NCBI GenBank assembly: GCA_017477935.1
Contig: JAFVIC010000070.1
Coordinates: 1-43,197, forward strand
Length of the DNA stretch: 43,197 nt
Direction of reading: 5' to 3'
Source of the DNA: Akkermansia sp.
GTDB lineage: Bacteria; Verrucomicrobiota; Verrucomicrobiia; Verrucomicrobiales; Akkermansiaceae
Shown: positions 19,963-29,337 of the stretch, piece after piece
Numbering within the stretch: position 1 is the first letter of the stretch
How the letters are laid out: every line of letters starts with the position of its first letter
The notes under the pieces: model-generated
What the model saw: only the letters and a program-made list of their open reading frames with translations
What the model was told of the DNA's origin: nothing
Databases searched by the model: none
Translations under genes and position numbers: made by a program

Positions 19963-20826
19963 TTACTCCATGGCCTTCATGGCGGTGGTGATTTCGAGAA
20001 GCTCGTTGGTAATCTGTGTCTGGCGTGCCTTGTTGTATTCCAGCGTGAGTTCGCCGATGAGATTCTTGGCGTTCTCAGTGGCTGACTTCATGGCGACCAT
20101 ACGGGCAGACTGCTCACTGGCTTTGCCTTCCAGTATCATCTGCACCAGCAGGTGACCGAAGTAGAGCGGCAGGATGGAGTTGAGCAGGGCTGTCGGTGAG
20201 GGCTCGAGCAGGAAATCGGTTGTTGTATTGCTCCCGGGCTCCTGTTCCGCTACATTCATGAGGTCATCGCGCCTGATGGGGAGCAGGTTCGCACAGTGAG
20301 GGCGCTGTACCATGATGTTGATGAACTTCTGGTAAATCACACGCACACTTTTGTAGTCGCCCTCAATATATCCCTTGCGGATGAAGTCGAAAATGGGCTT
20401 GAGGTCAGCTTCTTCCACCGTGTCTCCCAGTGAGAACGTGGCTGCCAGCTTGCGCCCGCAGCGGGTGAGCTGCGAGTTGAGCTTGCTGCCGATGGTTATA
20501 TAATCAGCCTCGGCCGGGCAGGTGAGCAGCACCTCTTTGAGCAGGTTGGAGTTCAACCCGCCGCAAAGCCCGCGATCGGTGCTCACCACGATGATGAGCT
20601 CTCGCCCGTTCTCGCGCTCTTCGAGGAGCGGCGAGCTCGCGTTGCTGATGGATTCCTGCAGGTGCCCAAGCACCCGGGCAAGCGAGCTCATGTACTCGCG
20701 GCCCTTGAGCGCCAGTTCCTGCGCGCGGCGCATCTTGGCGGACGCAACCATCTGCATCGCTTTCGTAATCTGCGATGTATTGCGTACCGACTTAATGCGG
20801 CGCTTGATGTCTCTGAGGTTAGCCAT
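19963..20826 (-). CDS. atpG: ATP synthase gamma subunit
   Basis: This 287-residue rotor shaft of F1 starts MANLRDIKRRIKSVRNTSQI, and the C-terminal helix ends NKARQTQITNELLEITTAM, both typical of the long coiled coil. The central STDRGLCGGLNSNLL segment is also characteristic. It sits between atpA (6 nt) and atpD. Confidence 0.97.
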   Translation of the reverse strand: MANLRDIKRRIKSVRNTSQITKAMQMVASAKMRRAQELALKGREYMSSLARVLGHLQESISNASSPLLEERENGRELIIVVSTDRGLCGGLNSNLLKEVLLTCPAEADYITIGSKLNSQLTRCGRKLAATFSLGDTVEEADLKPIFDFIRKGYIEGDYKSVRVIYQKFINIMVQRPHCANLLPIRRDDLMNVAEQEPGSNTTTDFLLEPSPTALLNSILPLYFGHLLVQMILEGKASEQSARMVAMKSATENAKNLIGELTLEYNKARQTQITNELLEITTAMKAME

Positions 20827-20832
20827 GGGGGG

Positions 20833-22374
20833 TTACTTCGTCAGGCGGGATTTGAAAGAGGTCATGAACTTCTTGAGCTGCTCATCGATTTCGGGAGTGA
20901 GTTCCTTCTTGCTCTCGATGGCTGCCAGAAGTTCGGGGTTGTTGGTGGTGGCTTCCTCTTCCATGTCGCGGCAGACCTTCTGCACCCGGTCTACAGCCAC
21001 GTCATCGAGGTAACCCTTCTGGATGGCGTAGAGGTCGATGACTTCGATACCGAGGCTCTTGGGGTCATATTGACCCTGCTTGAAGAGCTCTACGATACGA
21101 CGACCGCGCTCGAGTTTGGCCTTGGTGTTGGCATCGAGGTCAGAACCGAACTGGGCGAAGGCCTGCAACTCTTCGAACTGAGCAAGGTCGAGTTTCACGG
21201 AGCCGGCCAGCTTCTTCACAATCTTGGTCTGGGCGGAGGAACCTACGCGGCTCACCGAGATACCCACGTTGATGGCGGGGCGTACACCCTGGTAGAAGAG
21301 GTCGGTGTCGAGGAAAATCTGCCCGTCGGTGATGGAAATCACGTTCGTGGGAATGTAGGCAGATACGTCGCCGGCCTGAGTCTCGATGATGGGCAGTGCT
21401 GTCAGCGAACCACCTTTACGGCCACCCTCGGAGTTAATGCGGGCAGCGCGCTCCAGCAGGCGGCTGTGCAGGTAGAATACGTCGCCGGGGTATGCCTCGC
21501 GGCCGGAGGGGCGGCGCAGAATCAGCGACACCTGGCGATAGGCCACGGCGTGCTTGGAGAGGTCGTCGTAGACGATGATGGCATCCTCACCCTGATCCAT
21601 AAAGTACTCACCCATGGCACAACCGGCATAGGGAGCCAGGTACTGCATGGCGGCGCTGTCAGAGGCACTGGCTACTACGATGATGCTGTAGGGCATGGCG
21701 CCACTCTCTTCGAGCTTGGCGACCAGGCGGGAGATCGTGGCGCGCTTCTGGCCGATAGCCACGTAGATGCTGTAGAGCGGGCGGTGCCCGGGCAGCTTGC
21801 CTTCCTCGGCCAGCTTGTTCTGGCGGGCCTGAGAAATCATGGTGTCGGTGGCAATGGCGGTTTTGCCGGTGGAGCGGTCACCGATGATGAGCTCACGCTG
21901 GCCGCGACCGATGGGAATCATGGCATCGATGGGCAGAATACCGGTTTGAACCGGCTGGTTCACGCCCTGGCGAGAGATGATACCCGAGGCAATCTTTTCA
22001 ACCGGGTAATAGGCCTCGGCGCTGATGGGGCCTTTGCCATCGAGCGGGTTACCCAGGGTATCCACCACGCGGCCGAGCAGCCCGCGACCCACGGGTACCT
22101 GCAGCAGGCGACCGGTGGTCTTGCAGGTATCGCCTTCTTTCAGAGTGTTGCCATTGCCGATGAGCACGGCGCCGACCTCGTTTTCTTCGAGGTTCATGGC
22201 CAGCCCCATCACGCCGCCGGGGAACTCAATCATTTCATTGAGCATGGCATTGCTCAGGCCTTCGATGTGAGCCACGCCGTCGCCTATGGCTTTGATGGTG
22301 CCTACATTTTCACTTACCGTGGCGGCGGTGGCGTTGCGAATCTGTGCTTCGAGTTCTTGTACGATGTTGCTCAT
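20833..22374 (-). CDS. atpA: ATP synthase alpha subunit
   Basis: This 513-residue non-catalytic nucleotide-binding subunit of F1 has [20 protein letters not shown], the family block [20 protein letters not shown], and [18 protein letters not shown] with the arginine finger. The P-loop reads [13 protein letters not shown], whereas most alpha subunits have GDRQTGKT. This Gln-to-Ser change is unusual but leaves the phosphate-binding Lys and Thr intact. It lies 62 nt behind atpH. Confidence 0.98.
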   Translation of the reverse strand: MSNIVQELEAQIRNATAATVSENVGTIKAIGDGVAHIEGLSNAMLNEMIEFPGGVMGLAMNLEENEVGAVLIGNGNTLKEGDTCKTTGRLLQVPVGRGLLGRVVDTLGNPLDGKGPISAEAYYPVEKIASGIISRQGVNQPVQTGILPIDAMIPIGRGQRELIIGDRSTGKTAIATDTMISQARQNKLAEEGKLPGHRPLYSIYVAIGQKRATISRLVAKLEESGAMPYSIIVVASASDSAAMQYLAPYAGCAMGEYFMDQGEDAIIVYDDLSKHAVAYRQVSLILRRPSGREAYPGDVFYLHSRLLERAARINSEGGRKGGSLTALPIIETQAGDVSAYIPTNVISITDGQIFLDTDLFYQGVRPAINVGISVSRVGSSAQTKIVKKLAGSVKLDLAQFEELQAFAQFGSDLDANTKAKLERGRRIVELFKQGQYDPKSLGIEVIDLYAIQKGYLDDVAVDRVQKVCRDMEEEATTNNPELLAAIESKKELTPEIDEQLKKFMTSFKSRLTK

Positions 22375-22436
22375 ACGCTGTAGTGGATTTTATTGAAAAT
22401 TGTTGAAGAGAGTTTTGATGGGAGAAGAGGGGTGTA

Positions 22437-22832
22437 TCAGGAAATGAGTTTGGCCAGGCGCTCAATGCGGGAACGGACGGAGGCATCCGTTACGTTGTCG
22501 CCCACGCGCACGGTCATGCCGGCTATCAGGGTAGGGTCGGTCAGCCACTCGTAGTGCAGGCCGGGGTGGCGGGCATCGAGCTTGGCACGTATGGCGGCTT
22601 TCTCTGCCTTTTCTACGGGGCGGGCGGTGGTGACGGTAGCTGTATGGCGGGCTACTTCCAAGCGCACCATGTCGGTGAAAGACTTGAGGATGGCGAGGTA
22701 GTTGCGCGGTTTTTCCGTGCAGAGGGCACTTGCCACGCGGCGCACGTGCTCCTCTTGCAGTCGACCGTCAGGCCCCATGCAGAGCCGCATGAGTCGGCGT
22801 GCCTGAGCCTGCGCTTCCTTGGTAATCTTCAT
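22437..22832 (-). CDS. atpH: ATP synthase delta subunit, short form
   Basis: This 131-residue protein fills the atpH position between atpF and atpA. Its C-terminal half has the delta-family ending DPTLIAGMTVRVGDNVTDAS followed by RSRIERLAKLIS, and the middle (LAILKSFTDMVRLEVARHTA) matches the helix joining the domains. It is about 45 residues shorter than usual; most of the N-terminal six-helix domain that grips the alpha subunits appears reduced. No upstream in-frame start restores it, because atpF ends 20 nt before. It should still link the b stalk to the crown of F1. Confidence 0.85.
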   Translation of the reverse strand: MKITKEAQAQARRLMRLCMGPDGRLQEEHVRRVASALCTEKPRNYLAILKSFTDMVRLEVARHTATVTTARPVEKAEKAAIRAKLDARHPGLHYEWLTDPTLIAGMTVRVGDNVTDASVRSRIERLAKLIS

Positions 22833-22852
22833 GACGGGCAGGGAAAACGGGG

Positions 22853-23374
22853 TTACAGATTGCGGATGGCTTCTTCGTTGATGGTGCGGTGGTCTTTCTC
22901 CGTCAGCACCTTGCCGGTCACCTGAGCGGTGGCGGCGGCTACCAGGCGGGCAAACTCACCCTTCAGGGCATCTTTTTCGCGCTGAGTATCGAGGGCGGCT
23001 TGTGTGCGGGCGTTTTCGATGATGGTACGGGCTTCTGCAGCGGCCTTTTCCGTCAGTTCTGCCTGAAGTTTGGCGGCGGTGCCGCGGGCGTGTTCAATCT
23101 GCTGCTTGCCTTCGGCGTGAGCTTCTGCCAGTATCTGCTCACCGGTGGCTTTTACATCTGCCAGCTCTTTCTGACTGCGCTCGTGCATGGCCTCGCCTTC
23201 CTCAATCCGGGCGCGGCGCTCTTCGAGCTGCTTCATAATCGGCTTTACACCGAATATCACGACAAACACCACCAATATCGCAAAGGCGATGAAGTGGGCA
23301 ATGAAAATATCTGTATGCAGGCCGAACTTGTCGACCATTTCCTGTAAGCTGGCAGCGACTACCGGAGTGAACAT
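22853..23374 (-). CDS. atpF: ATP synthase b subunit
   Basis: This 173-residue peripheral stalk subunit has a membrane segment at residues 22-42 (FIAHFIAFAILVVFVVIFGV) and then a long charged helix (KQLEERRARIEEGEAMHERS onward, rich in Ala, Glu, Lys) that reaches up to the delta subunit. Length is slightly above the E. coli form. It is preceded by atpE (89 nt) and followed by atpH (20 nt). No second b' gene is present. Confidence 0.95.
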   Translation of the reverse strand: MFTPVVAASLQEMVDKFGLHTDIFIAHFIAFAILVVFVVIFGVKPIMKQLEERRARIEEGEAMHERSQKELADVKATGEQILAEAHAEGKQQIEHARGTAAKLQAELTEKAAAEARTIIENARTQAALDTQREKDALKGEFARLVAAATAQVTGKVLTEKDHRTINEEAIRNL

Positions 23375-23463
23375 GGTGTAGAGAGGTTATGGTGGTGTGT
23401 GTGGTTGGAGAATGGGGGTGAAGCGGCGGCGCCGTTCTCCGCGGCGCCGCCGGATTTCGGGCC

Positions 23464-23685
23464 TTAGCCCATGAAGATGGCTACGAATGCCACACCTTCC
23501 ACAAGTGCGGCAAGAATGATGGAGATGATGAGCACCTGAGAGAAGGCGCCCGGGTTGCGACCGGCAGACTCGGCTGCTTTCATGCCGATGAGGCCGATGC
23601 CCAGACCGGCACCCAGAACGGCGATGGCGGACTTCAGCGGGGTCAGGTCGGTGCCTGCAACGGCGTTGGCGATTGTTTCGAGCAT
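23464..23685 (-). CDS. atpE: ATP synthase c subunit (proteolipid)
   Basis: This 73-residue hairpin protein forms the rotor ring of Fo. Helix 1 (AIAVLGAGLGIGLIGMKAAE) and helix 2 (LIISIILAALVEGVAFVAIF) are joined by the polar loop AGRNPGA. The ion-carrying carboxylate is Glu63. It is followed by Gly rather than Ser/Thr, and helix 1 lacks the Gln seen in sodium-type rings, so proton coupling is inferred. It lies 88 nt behind atpB. Confidence 0.96.
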   Translation of the reverse strand: MLETIANAVAGTDLTPLKSAIAVLGAGLGIGLIGMKAAESAGRNPGAFSQVLIISIILAALVEGVAFVAIFMG

Positions 23686-23773
23686 AGTGTGTAATGTGTG
23701 TTTGTTGTTATTCAGTTGTTCTTCTGCCGTCCGTCACGTCTTTGCTGCATGATCCGGCGCGGCGGGAAGGGGG

Positions 23774-24622
23774 TTAGTGTGCGGCTTCCTCCTCATCCCC
23801 TACCTGGGTCTTGAGGAATAGTGCCGTGAGCATCAGGAACACCAGCGCCTGGACGAAGCCAACCAGCAGTTCCATGCACATGAAGGGCAGCATGGCGTAC
23901 CAGCCGATGGCGCCCATCTGCTCCAGAATGGCCTCGCCGGCGTAGATGTTGCCGAAAAGTCGGGCTGCGAGAGCTACGGGACGCACGCAGATGGAGAGCA
24001 GCTCAATCAGGCCCACGAAGAAGAAAATGGGCATGAGTGCGTATTTCAGAAAACCGGTCAGGCCGCCCTTTACTCCGAAAATGTGGCTCAGGAAGTGCTT
24101 GATTCCCTGTTCGCGTATGCACCAGATAAACCACAGAATGGCGTATAGGAAGCCCAGGAACAGCGTGACGTTCAGGTCAGCATTTGCACCGCGGAAGATG
24201 GCTTTGCCGTCGTAGGTGATTTCGCCCACTCCGGGGATGAGCCCCATGTAGTTGCTTGTCAGGATAAGCAGGAACACCGTGGCAAAGTACCAGAAGTATT
24301 TTTTCGTCAGTTTCTTGCCGGCCAGTCCCTCGATGAAGTTGTACAGCGTCTCAAACACCCACTCCACAAAGTTTTGCAGACCATAGGGTATACGCTGTAT
24401 ACGGCGTGTGGCCAGGCGCAGTATCACTACCAGCACTACCACAGCCAGGGCAAACATAACCAGCGAGTTATTGATGGGAATGGAGTGCCCCTCCCAGAAA
24501 GGAATGTCTATGTTCCACAGCACCGGGGCGTCCATACTCAGTCCCTCATGGTGTCCCTCAGCCAGTACCGACCCGCCTGCAAGCAGGGTCAACGCAGTCA
24601 ATTTCTGTGCAATACTCTTCAT
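23774..24622 (-). CDS. atpB: ATP synthase a subunit
   Basis: This 282-residue stator channel protein of Fo passes protons to the c-ring. The essential arginine lies in CVRPVALAARLFGNIYAGE, and MELLVGFVQALVFLMLTALF is the typical last helix. The start at 24622 is preferred over a longer frame to 24664. It gives MKSIAQKLTALTLLAGGS, a signal-like N-terminus ending LAEG, and a promoter -10 lies 13 nt upstream. The extended periplasmic N-terminus (HHEGLSMDAPVLWNIDIPFW) is seen in several phyla with longer a subunits. It is the first gene of the operon; no atpI is present. Confidence 0.95.
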   Translation of the reverse strand: MKSIAQKLTALTLLAGGSVLAEGHHEGLSMDAPVLWNIDIPFWEGHSIPINNSLVMFALAVVVLVVILRLATRRIQRIPYGLQNFVEWVFETLYNFIEGLAGKKLTKKYFWYFATVFLLILTSNYMGLIPGVGEITYDGKAIFRGANADLNVTLFLGFLYAILWFIWCIREQGIKHFLSHIFGVKGGLTGFLKYALMPIFFFVGLIELLSICVRPVALAARLFGNIYAGEAILEQMGAIGWYAMLPFMCMELLVGFVQALVFLMLTALFLKTQVGDEEEAAH

Positions 24623-24635
24623 CGTCGCTTCTCTT

Positions 24636-24664
24636 ACTCTACCACCACTAACGCGCGGCGTCAA
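24636..24664 (-). promoter_or_regulatory. Promoter of atp operon
   Basis: On the minus strand TTGACG (24659-24664), 17 nt, TAGAGT (24636-24641). The atpB ATG at 24622 is 13 nt downstream of the -10, so a very short leader is predicted. Confidence 0.5.
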
Positions 24665-24698
24665 GTAGGAAATTGCGTTAAATCAGGTGTTAATTTCG

Positions 24699-25355
24699 TC
24701 AAATCCGAAAATGCAGTGTCTGAATGGCGCTGGAGGCGATGGCGGTGTTGCCTTGTCGGGCAGGAGCGAAGCGCCAGTGGGCAAGGATGTGCTCCCGGGT
24801 TGCCGAGGCAAAGGCCGGGTGAGTTGAGGCCAGAATCTCTATATGTTCGGGTTTGCCGGCGGGGGAGATGTGTATGCGCACCCGCACGGTGCCGCTGCGG
24901 TGGCTGCTCCGCAGTGTGGCGGGGTATGGCGGGGGCGGGCCATATTGCAGGACCGGGGGTGTGGTTGTGGTAGCAATCTCTTTTTTCGTGGATTTCGCGG
25001 TTCGGGTCGGTGCGATGGGGGGTGCCGTCATTTCGCAATCAATGAGCAGCGGCAGCGGGTAATCCTCATATTCTGTCGGCTCCGGTTCGAGTGCGGCAAG
25101 CTGCTGTGTTTCGAGTAGTTGCGTGGGTTCAATCGTCAGTTGTAGGGGTACTTGCGGGGGTGGTAACTGAGTAAGCTCGAATGGCTCAGCCGGTTTGCGC
25201 AGCGGCGGGGCGATGAAGGCGGCCTGTATGGCGGCGGGGGGCTCTGCCGCCGCTTGACTGTCGGTGAAGTACAGCCCGCCCGCGGTAAACAGGGCGAGCA
25301 GCAGGAGGGTGATGACTGCCGCACCGGCGGGGAATGGCTCGTGGCGGCGCTTCAT
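24699..25355 (-). CDS. tonB: TonB-family energy transducer
   Basis: This 218-residue protein spans the inner membrane once (residues 11-30, AAVITLLLLALFTAGGLYFT). It continues as a Pro/Glu/Thr-rich periplasmic linker and ends in a TonB C-terminal domain (about residues 138-218: YPATLRSSHRSGTVRVRIHI, then EHILAHWRFAPARQGNTA). TonB passes proton-motive energy from ExbB/ExbD to outer-membrane receptors; exbB and exbD are not in the window. The gene starts one nucleotide after the stop of the solute-binding protein gene and is in the same operon as a TonB-dependent receptor, so it probably serves that receptor. Confidence 0.88.
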   Translation of the reverse strand: MKRRHEPFPAGAAVITLLLLALFTAGGLYFTDSQAAAEPPAAIQAAFIAPPLRKPAEPFELTQLPPPQVPLQLTIEPTQLLETQQLAALEPEPTEYEDYPLPLLIDCEMTAPPIAPTRTAKSTKKEIATTTTPPVLQYGPPPPYPATLRSSHRSGTVRVRIHISPAGKPEHIEILASTHPAFASATREHILAHWRFAPARQGNTAIASSAIQTLHFRI

Positions 25356-25356
25356 G

Positions 25357-27150
25357 TCAGGGGGCCTCTATCCACAGTTGGTGAGATTCGGCAACATCGT
25401 ACGGGCCGTGGTAGGGAGCCGGCAGGTGAACATGCTGCCAGGCGGCGATGTTGGCTCGGTTTTCCATCCACCCCGGCAGCCAGATGGCGTGGTGGTACAC
25501 CAGTTCATCGATACGTGCTGCTGCGGTAGCAGCCTCCTGCTGTGTGGTGGCTTGCTGTGCAGCGGTGATAGCGGTGTCCATCCCGGCGTCATTCAGCCCG
25601 AACGGTGCATCATGCCCGGTGGCGTGACTGCTGAAAAATCGTGCGTAGTCGGGCAGGGGCAGGCCGGGCATGGTGGCCCAGAAGGTAAGCTCGTGGCTGC
25701 CCTCTGTCAGTTGGCGGCTGATATTCTGCCAGGGCAGTGGCTCGGGGGTGATTTCCGCACCGCAGGCGGTGGCACTCTGTACCAGCTGGGTGACCAATGT
25801 GTTAAGCTTGTCGGATGGCGTGAACGAGAACCTCACGCTCAGGCGCTTGCCGTCGGGGCGGCGCAGAATGCCGTCCGCCCCGCACTCCGTGTATCCGGCA
25901 CGGGCAAAACAAGCACGAGCTGCTGCCGGGTCGTAGCGGTACTGCGGGGTATTGTGTGGCAAATCTCGGTAGCCGGTGGTGAATTGCGGTAACTGCTCCG
26001 CATAGCCTCGGAACAGCACCTCGATGGCTGCCGGCATATCCATGGCATGCAGCAGGCCGCGTCGCAATTCCGTCTCCGAGAGTTTGCGGCAGTTGAACGC
26101 GATGCCGTAGGGAGGCATGGGATGGGTAATGTGCAGGCTGTGCAGGGCTATACGGCCATCTTCTGCGGCAGGTACTCCCTCAAGCTTGCTCTGCCAGGCT
26201 GCGATGTTACGGGTCTGCATCAAATCCAGCCGTCCGTTGATGAAGGCCTGCCAGGTCTGGGCTTCATCCGTAAAGAAATGGTGCTCGATTCGCTCCACAT
26301 TGTGCGTATGGCGGAATCCGGGCAGCTCCTGCGCCCACCAGTTGGGTACACGTTGCAGGGCGATGAGCCGCCCTCTCTGAATCTCCGCCACGGTGTAGGC
26401 GCCGGTGCTCGGGGGTATACGCTGTGCGTAGAGCTCGGCGAAGTTGCTGCCGAACTCTGTATAGAACCCCGGTTCGGCCGGGATGAGTTGTCGGCTGACG
26501 GTGAGCACATCGGCATAGCGGGGCGGGGTTTCGACTTCCACCACACTGTCGCCGTAGCAACGCAGGGCAGTGCAGGGTGGTTGTTCGCCGAGGCGCAGGC
26601 GTAGCAGTAGTCCCAGCGCGAAGTCAGCTGCTCGCACAGGGCGCCCGTTGGTGTAGCGGGCCCGGGGATTCAGGCGGAAGTACAGGCTGTTGCCCCGGCG
26701 GCACCAGGCCTCGGCTACGCCCGGCATTTCCTGCCCTGTAGCGGGGTGAGCCCAAACGAGCGGCACGTCGATGCGCTCGAAGAGATTGTAGTGGAAAAAC
26801 TGGGGTGTGGTACTGCCGAATCTCAGGAAGTTCGCGGGGAAAGGCCCGGTGTTACTCAGGCGCAGGATGCCGCCGCGGCGTGCCCTCGGGTCACCGATAC
26901 CTGGTGCCGGGCTACCGCTTTGCCAAGGCAGGTCGGCGGGCAGCTCCGTGAGCGTATGCAGGGAGAGTCGTGCTCCCTTTTCGCGGGCGAGTTGCTCTGC
27001 AAAATCAGCCGCGTATGGGGCCGGGGGGAGTAGTTGGGTGGTGGGGCCTGCCGTGTTGACTTTGCCGGTCGGGGAGGAATGCTGTGCCAGCCATAGCAGC
27101 AGTACTGCTATGGCCAGCATCCAGATGCTGTAACGTATATATTTTAACAT
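25357..27150 (-). CDS. Family-5 extracellular solute-binding protein
   Basis: This 597-residue periplasmic binding protein is of the peptide/nickel type (SBP family 5; closest by eye to YejA-like proteins). An N-terminal hydrophobic segment (residues 8-22, SIWMLAIAVLLLWLA) without a lipobox suggests a signal or anchor. Family marks are GGILRLSNTGPFPANFLRFG, YNLFERIDVPL, YFRLNPRARYTNGRPVRAAD, the STGAYTVAEIQRGRLIALQR block and LRRGLLHAMDM. Its ATG overlaps the receptor stop as TGATG, and tonB follows at once. The operon is headed by a cobalamin riboswitch, so the ligand may be a corrinoid, cobalt or a related compound. No ABC permease is nearby. The family is sure; the ligand is inferred. Confidence 0.9.
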   Translation of the reverse strand: MLKYIRYSIWMLAIAVLLLWLAQHSSPTGKVNTAGPTTQLLPPAPYAADFAEQLAREKGARLSLHTLTELPADLPWQSGSPAPGIGDPRARRGGILRLSNTGPFPANFLRFGSTTPQFFHYNLFERIDVPLVWAHPATGQEMPGVAEAWCRRGNSLYFRLNPRARYTNGRPVRAADFALGLLLRLRLGEQPPCTALRCYGDSVVEVETPPRYADVLTVSRQLIPAEPGFYTEFGSNFAELYAQRIPPSTGAYTVAEIQRGRLIALQRVPNWWAQELPGFRHTHNVERIEHHFFTDEAQTWQAFINGRLDLMQTRNIAAWQSKLEGVPAAEDGRIALHSLHITHPMPPYGIAFNCRKLSETELRRGLLHAMDMPAAIEVLFRGYAEQLPQFTTGYRDLPHNTPQYRYDPAAARACFARAGYTECGADGILRRPDGKRLSVRFSFTPSDKLNTLVTQLVQSATACGAEITPEPLPWQNISRQLTEGSHELTFWATMPGLPLPDYARFFSSHATGHDAPFGLNDAGMDTAITAAQQATTQQEAATAAARIDELVYHHAIWLPGWMENRANIAAWQHVHLPAPYHGPYDVAESHQLWIEAP

Positions 27151-29111
27151 CAGAATTCAATGGTGCAGCCCCCATACACCCCCATGCCGGATGAGAGCAT
27201 GGAATAGGCCGGGGTGAAATTGCTCTCCGTCACGAATCGTTGATCGGTGATGTTCTCCACTCTCAGGTGCAGGGTAGTGTGCTCATTGAGTTGATAGCGG
27301 GCAAACCAGCGCAGGCTGTAGTAGTTGTCCACACGGTTCGGGCTGTAGTCCACATAGTTACTGCGACCGACAGCTGCTACCAGGCCAAAGCCGGTGGTGA
27401 AGCCTTCCCATGGGCTGGTGTGCAACTCCGCGCTCCAGGTCTGGCGGGTGCTCCAGGGTATCTGCCTGTCATCAGACGTCTTGGGCTGCGTGTAGGTCCA
27501 GGCGATTTTGTAGCCGGTATTCCAGGCCTGTTCCAGTGTGCCTTTCATGGCGAGCTCTACGCCACGGGCTGTCCAGTGACCGTCCGCATTGCAGTAGGTG
27601 GTGTTAGCCTTATCAATGGGGTCGGGGGTGATGGCCTGCTCCCGTCGCAGGGTGAAAAAGGTGGCACTGAATGTGTGATCGGTGGCGATATCGTGTTCGA
27701 TACCGGCATCGAAACTCAGACTTTTCTCCGGTTTCAAATCGGGGTTGCCGTGGTAGGTGGTACCCCATGAGCTGAACGATGAGCTGCTGTGCTGAAAGGA
27801 GCCCGGTGCGCGATAGCCTGTAGCGGCAGAGGCGAACAGGCGGCTGCGCTCATTGTTGAATCGATAACTGGTGGCGGCTCGCACAGTGGTTTGGGATTCA
27901 TACAGGTTGCTCAGTTCCACCCGAGCTGCCAGAGAGCTGCTCCACTGCTCCGTCGGTCTGTAAATATGCTCAGCGAACAGGGCGTAGGTGTGCTCCAAAT
28001 TGTGGTCTGAGCTCTGTTGTTCTCCGCCTGATTTTACGGAAAAATCACTGCGGTTCCAGGCAAAGCCTGCTGTGGTGGTCTGGTGCGGGCACCAGCGGTA
28101 TGCGTTGTTCCATTCTATCTGCACATTGCGAAGGTTCTGGCAGTAGCCGGTACCCAGCGTGGCATCGTAACCGAAATATCCGGCCATCAGGCTGCTGCCC
28201 CATCGCTCGGTGAGCTGCCCCTGCCATTTGGTCGTTACCAGGTTAGTGCGGAAGGTGTAGCGATTGTAGTATTCTACAGGGGCGAATCCCATGTCATACA
28301 AGCCGCTCATGCCGTATTCGGAATCTTCCCGTCGGTAGGTCAGTATAAGGCTGTTATCATCGTTGGCTTGCCAATCCAGGCGCAGGGCCTGTTGGTAGCT
28401 CTCGTACTCGCCGGCATTCGGGTGTTCGGGCTGAGAGCCGTTGGCAAATCGGATGTCGTTGTCCGTTCGTGTGTAGGTGCTGCTCAGGAACCAGGCCAGT
28501 GATTCTTTTTCACCCTGGGTGGTGAGGTTGCCGGTGTAGCTGTCATGGCTGCCTGTTTCGTTGAAGAGGCGGGTTGTAGGTTTGCCCTCGCCCTTAGCCG
28601 TTTCCATGCAGAGCACGCCGCCCATGGCGCCCCCACCATAGACGGCACCCTGACTGCCTTTCAGCACTTCGGCCTGTCCCAGTGAGAAAAGGTCGGTACG
28701 CGCTACCGTGTTTCCGGTGAGCAGTCCGCTGCCGCCGGTGTTGAAAATCCGCATGCCGTCAATGATGGGCAGGGTGGCGGTGTCATTGCTCATGCCGCGT
28801 ATCACCGGGTTGGCAAAATTGCCGCGCTGGTTGGCACCTCCGCCGGGTTGAATTTCAACGCCCGGCACCTGTGCGAGAGCTTCGGTCAGGTTGTAAATGC
28901 CTTCTTTGCGGAGTTCGGACAGGTCAAGTATTTCAACGCTTACGCCCGTGCTGTTGCGTGGGATACCCAGTCCCTCGTGGGCACTCACGGTGATGGGGGA
29001 GAGTTCTACCTCCGGCCCTGTTGACTGTGCATTGCTGAGACCGCCTGCCAGAGCTATGGCAGGCACGACTGCTGCGGCCCTGCGCAAGAGGGCCTTCTGT
29101 TGTTGTATCAT
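27150..29111 (-). CDS. btuB: TonB-dependent outer-membrane receptor, probable cobalamin type
   Basis: This 653-residue receptor starts with a signal peptide (RRAAAVVPAIALAGGLSNAQ). A TonB-box-like ELSPITVSAHEG follows, then the plug domain (LTEALAQVPGVEIQPGGG, NPVIRGMSNDTATLPIIDGM, VLKGSQGAVYGGGAMGGVL) and a 22-strand-type barrel. The barrel ends with Phe (YGGCTIEF), as required for outer-membrane insertion. Assignment to cobalamin uptake rests on the riboswitch in its leader and a size like BtuB; sequence alone only shows a TonB-dependent receptor. It is coupled by TGATG to the binding protein gene, with tonB third. Confidence 0.88.
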   Translation of the reverse strand: MIQQQKALLRRAAAVVPAIALAGGLSNAQSTGPEVELSPITVSAHEGLGIPRNSTGVSVEILDLSELRKEGIYNLTEALAQVPGVEIQPGGGANQRGNFANPVIRGMSNDTATLPIIDGMRIFNTGGSGLLTGNTVARTDLFSLGQAEVLKGSQGAVYGGGAMGGVLCMETAKGEGKPTTRLFNETGSHDSYTGNLTTQGEKESLAWFLSSTYTRTDNDIRFANGSQPEHPNAGEYESYQQALRLDWQANDDNSLILTYRREDSEYGMSGLYDMGFAPVEYYNRYTFRTNLVTTKWQGQLTERWGSSLMAGYFGYDATLGTGYCQNLRNVQIEWNNAYRWCPHQTTTAGFAWNRSDFSVKSGGEQQSSDHNLEHTYALFAEHIYRPTEQWSSSLAARVELSNLYESQTTVRAATSYRFNNERSRLFASAATGYRAPGSFQHSSSSFSSWGTTYHGNPDLKPEKSLSFDAGIEHDIATDHTFSATFFTLRREQAITPDPIDKANTTYCNADGHWTARGVELAMKGTLEQAWNTGYKIAWTYTQPKTSDDRQIPWSTRQTWSAELHTSPWEGFTTGFGLVAAVGRSNYVDYSPNRVDNYYSLRWFARYQLNEHTTLHLRVENITDQRFVTESNFTPAYSMLSSGMGVYGGCTIEF

Positions 29112-29164
29112 TCTGTTGTGTGTCGGTTGGGCGGTGCATCGCCACCCTGTTCGAACCTGGCTCC

Positions 29165-29310
29165 CGGGCTGGCATTCCGACTGAACAACCTGCGCTCAAT
29201 AACTGTCAGGCGGTATCACGGTTGCGGCACAGCGGCAGATTTACACTGCCTTTCCCATCTATTTCCTGCGGCATCGTCGCCGCCTCCGCGGGAGTGAGCG
29301 TGCGGATTTT
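29165..29310 (-). promoter_or_regulatory. Cobalamin riboswitch
   Basis: Read on the minus strand, the leader holds the conserved blocks of the B12 element in order: GGGAA followed by GGCAGTGTAAATCTGCC (29234-29256), then CCGCAACCGTGA (29216-29227), and the closing CAGTCGGAATGCCAGCC (29167-29183). A G+C hairpin (GGGTGG/CCGCCC, about 29126-29144) between this and the ATG could be the expression platform. In known members, binding of adenosyl- or other cobalamins shuts off expression. The outer boundaries are approximate. Confidence 0.87.
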
Positions 29311-29322
29311 ACCTCGGCTCGT

Positions 29323-29337
29323 GTGCTATTTAAGCAC
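29323..29337. repeat. Short palindrome over the receptor -10 box
   Basis: GTGCT-ATTTA-AGCAC is a perfect 5-bp inverted repeat covering the likely -10 of the receptor promoter. It could be an operator or chance; no regulator is identified. Confidence 0.3.

Noticed and set aside
20662..22383. 573-codon plus-strand open frame
   Set aside because: It is antisense to atpA and atpG; no recognisable domain.
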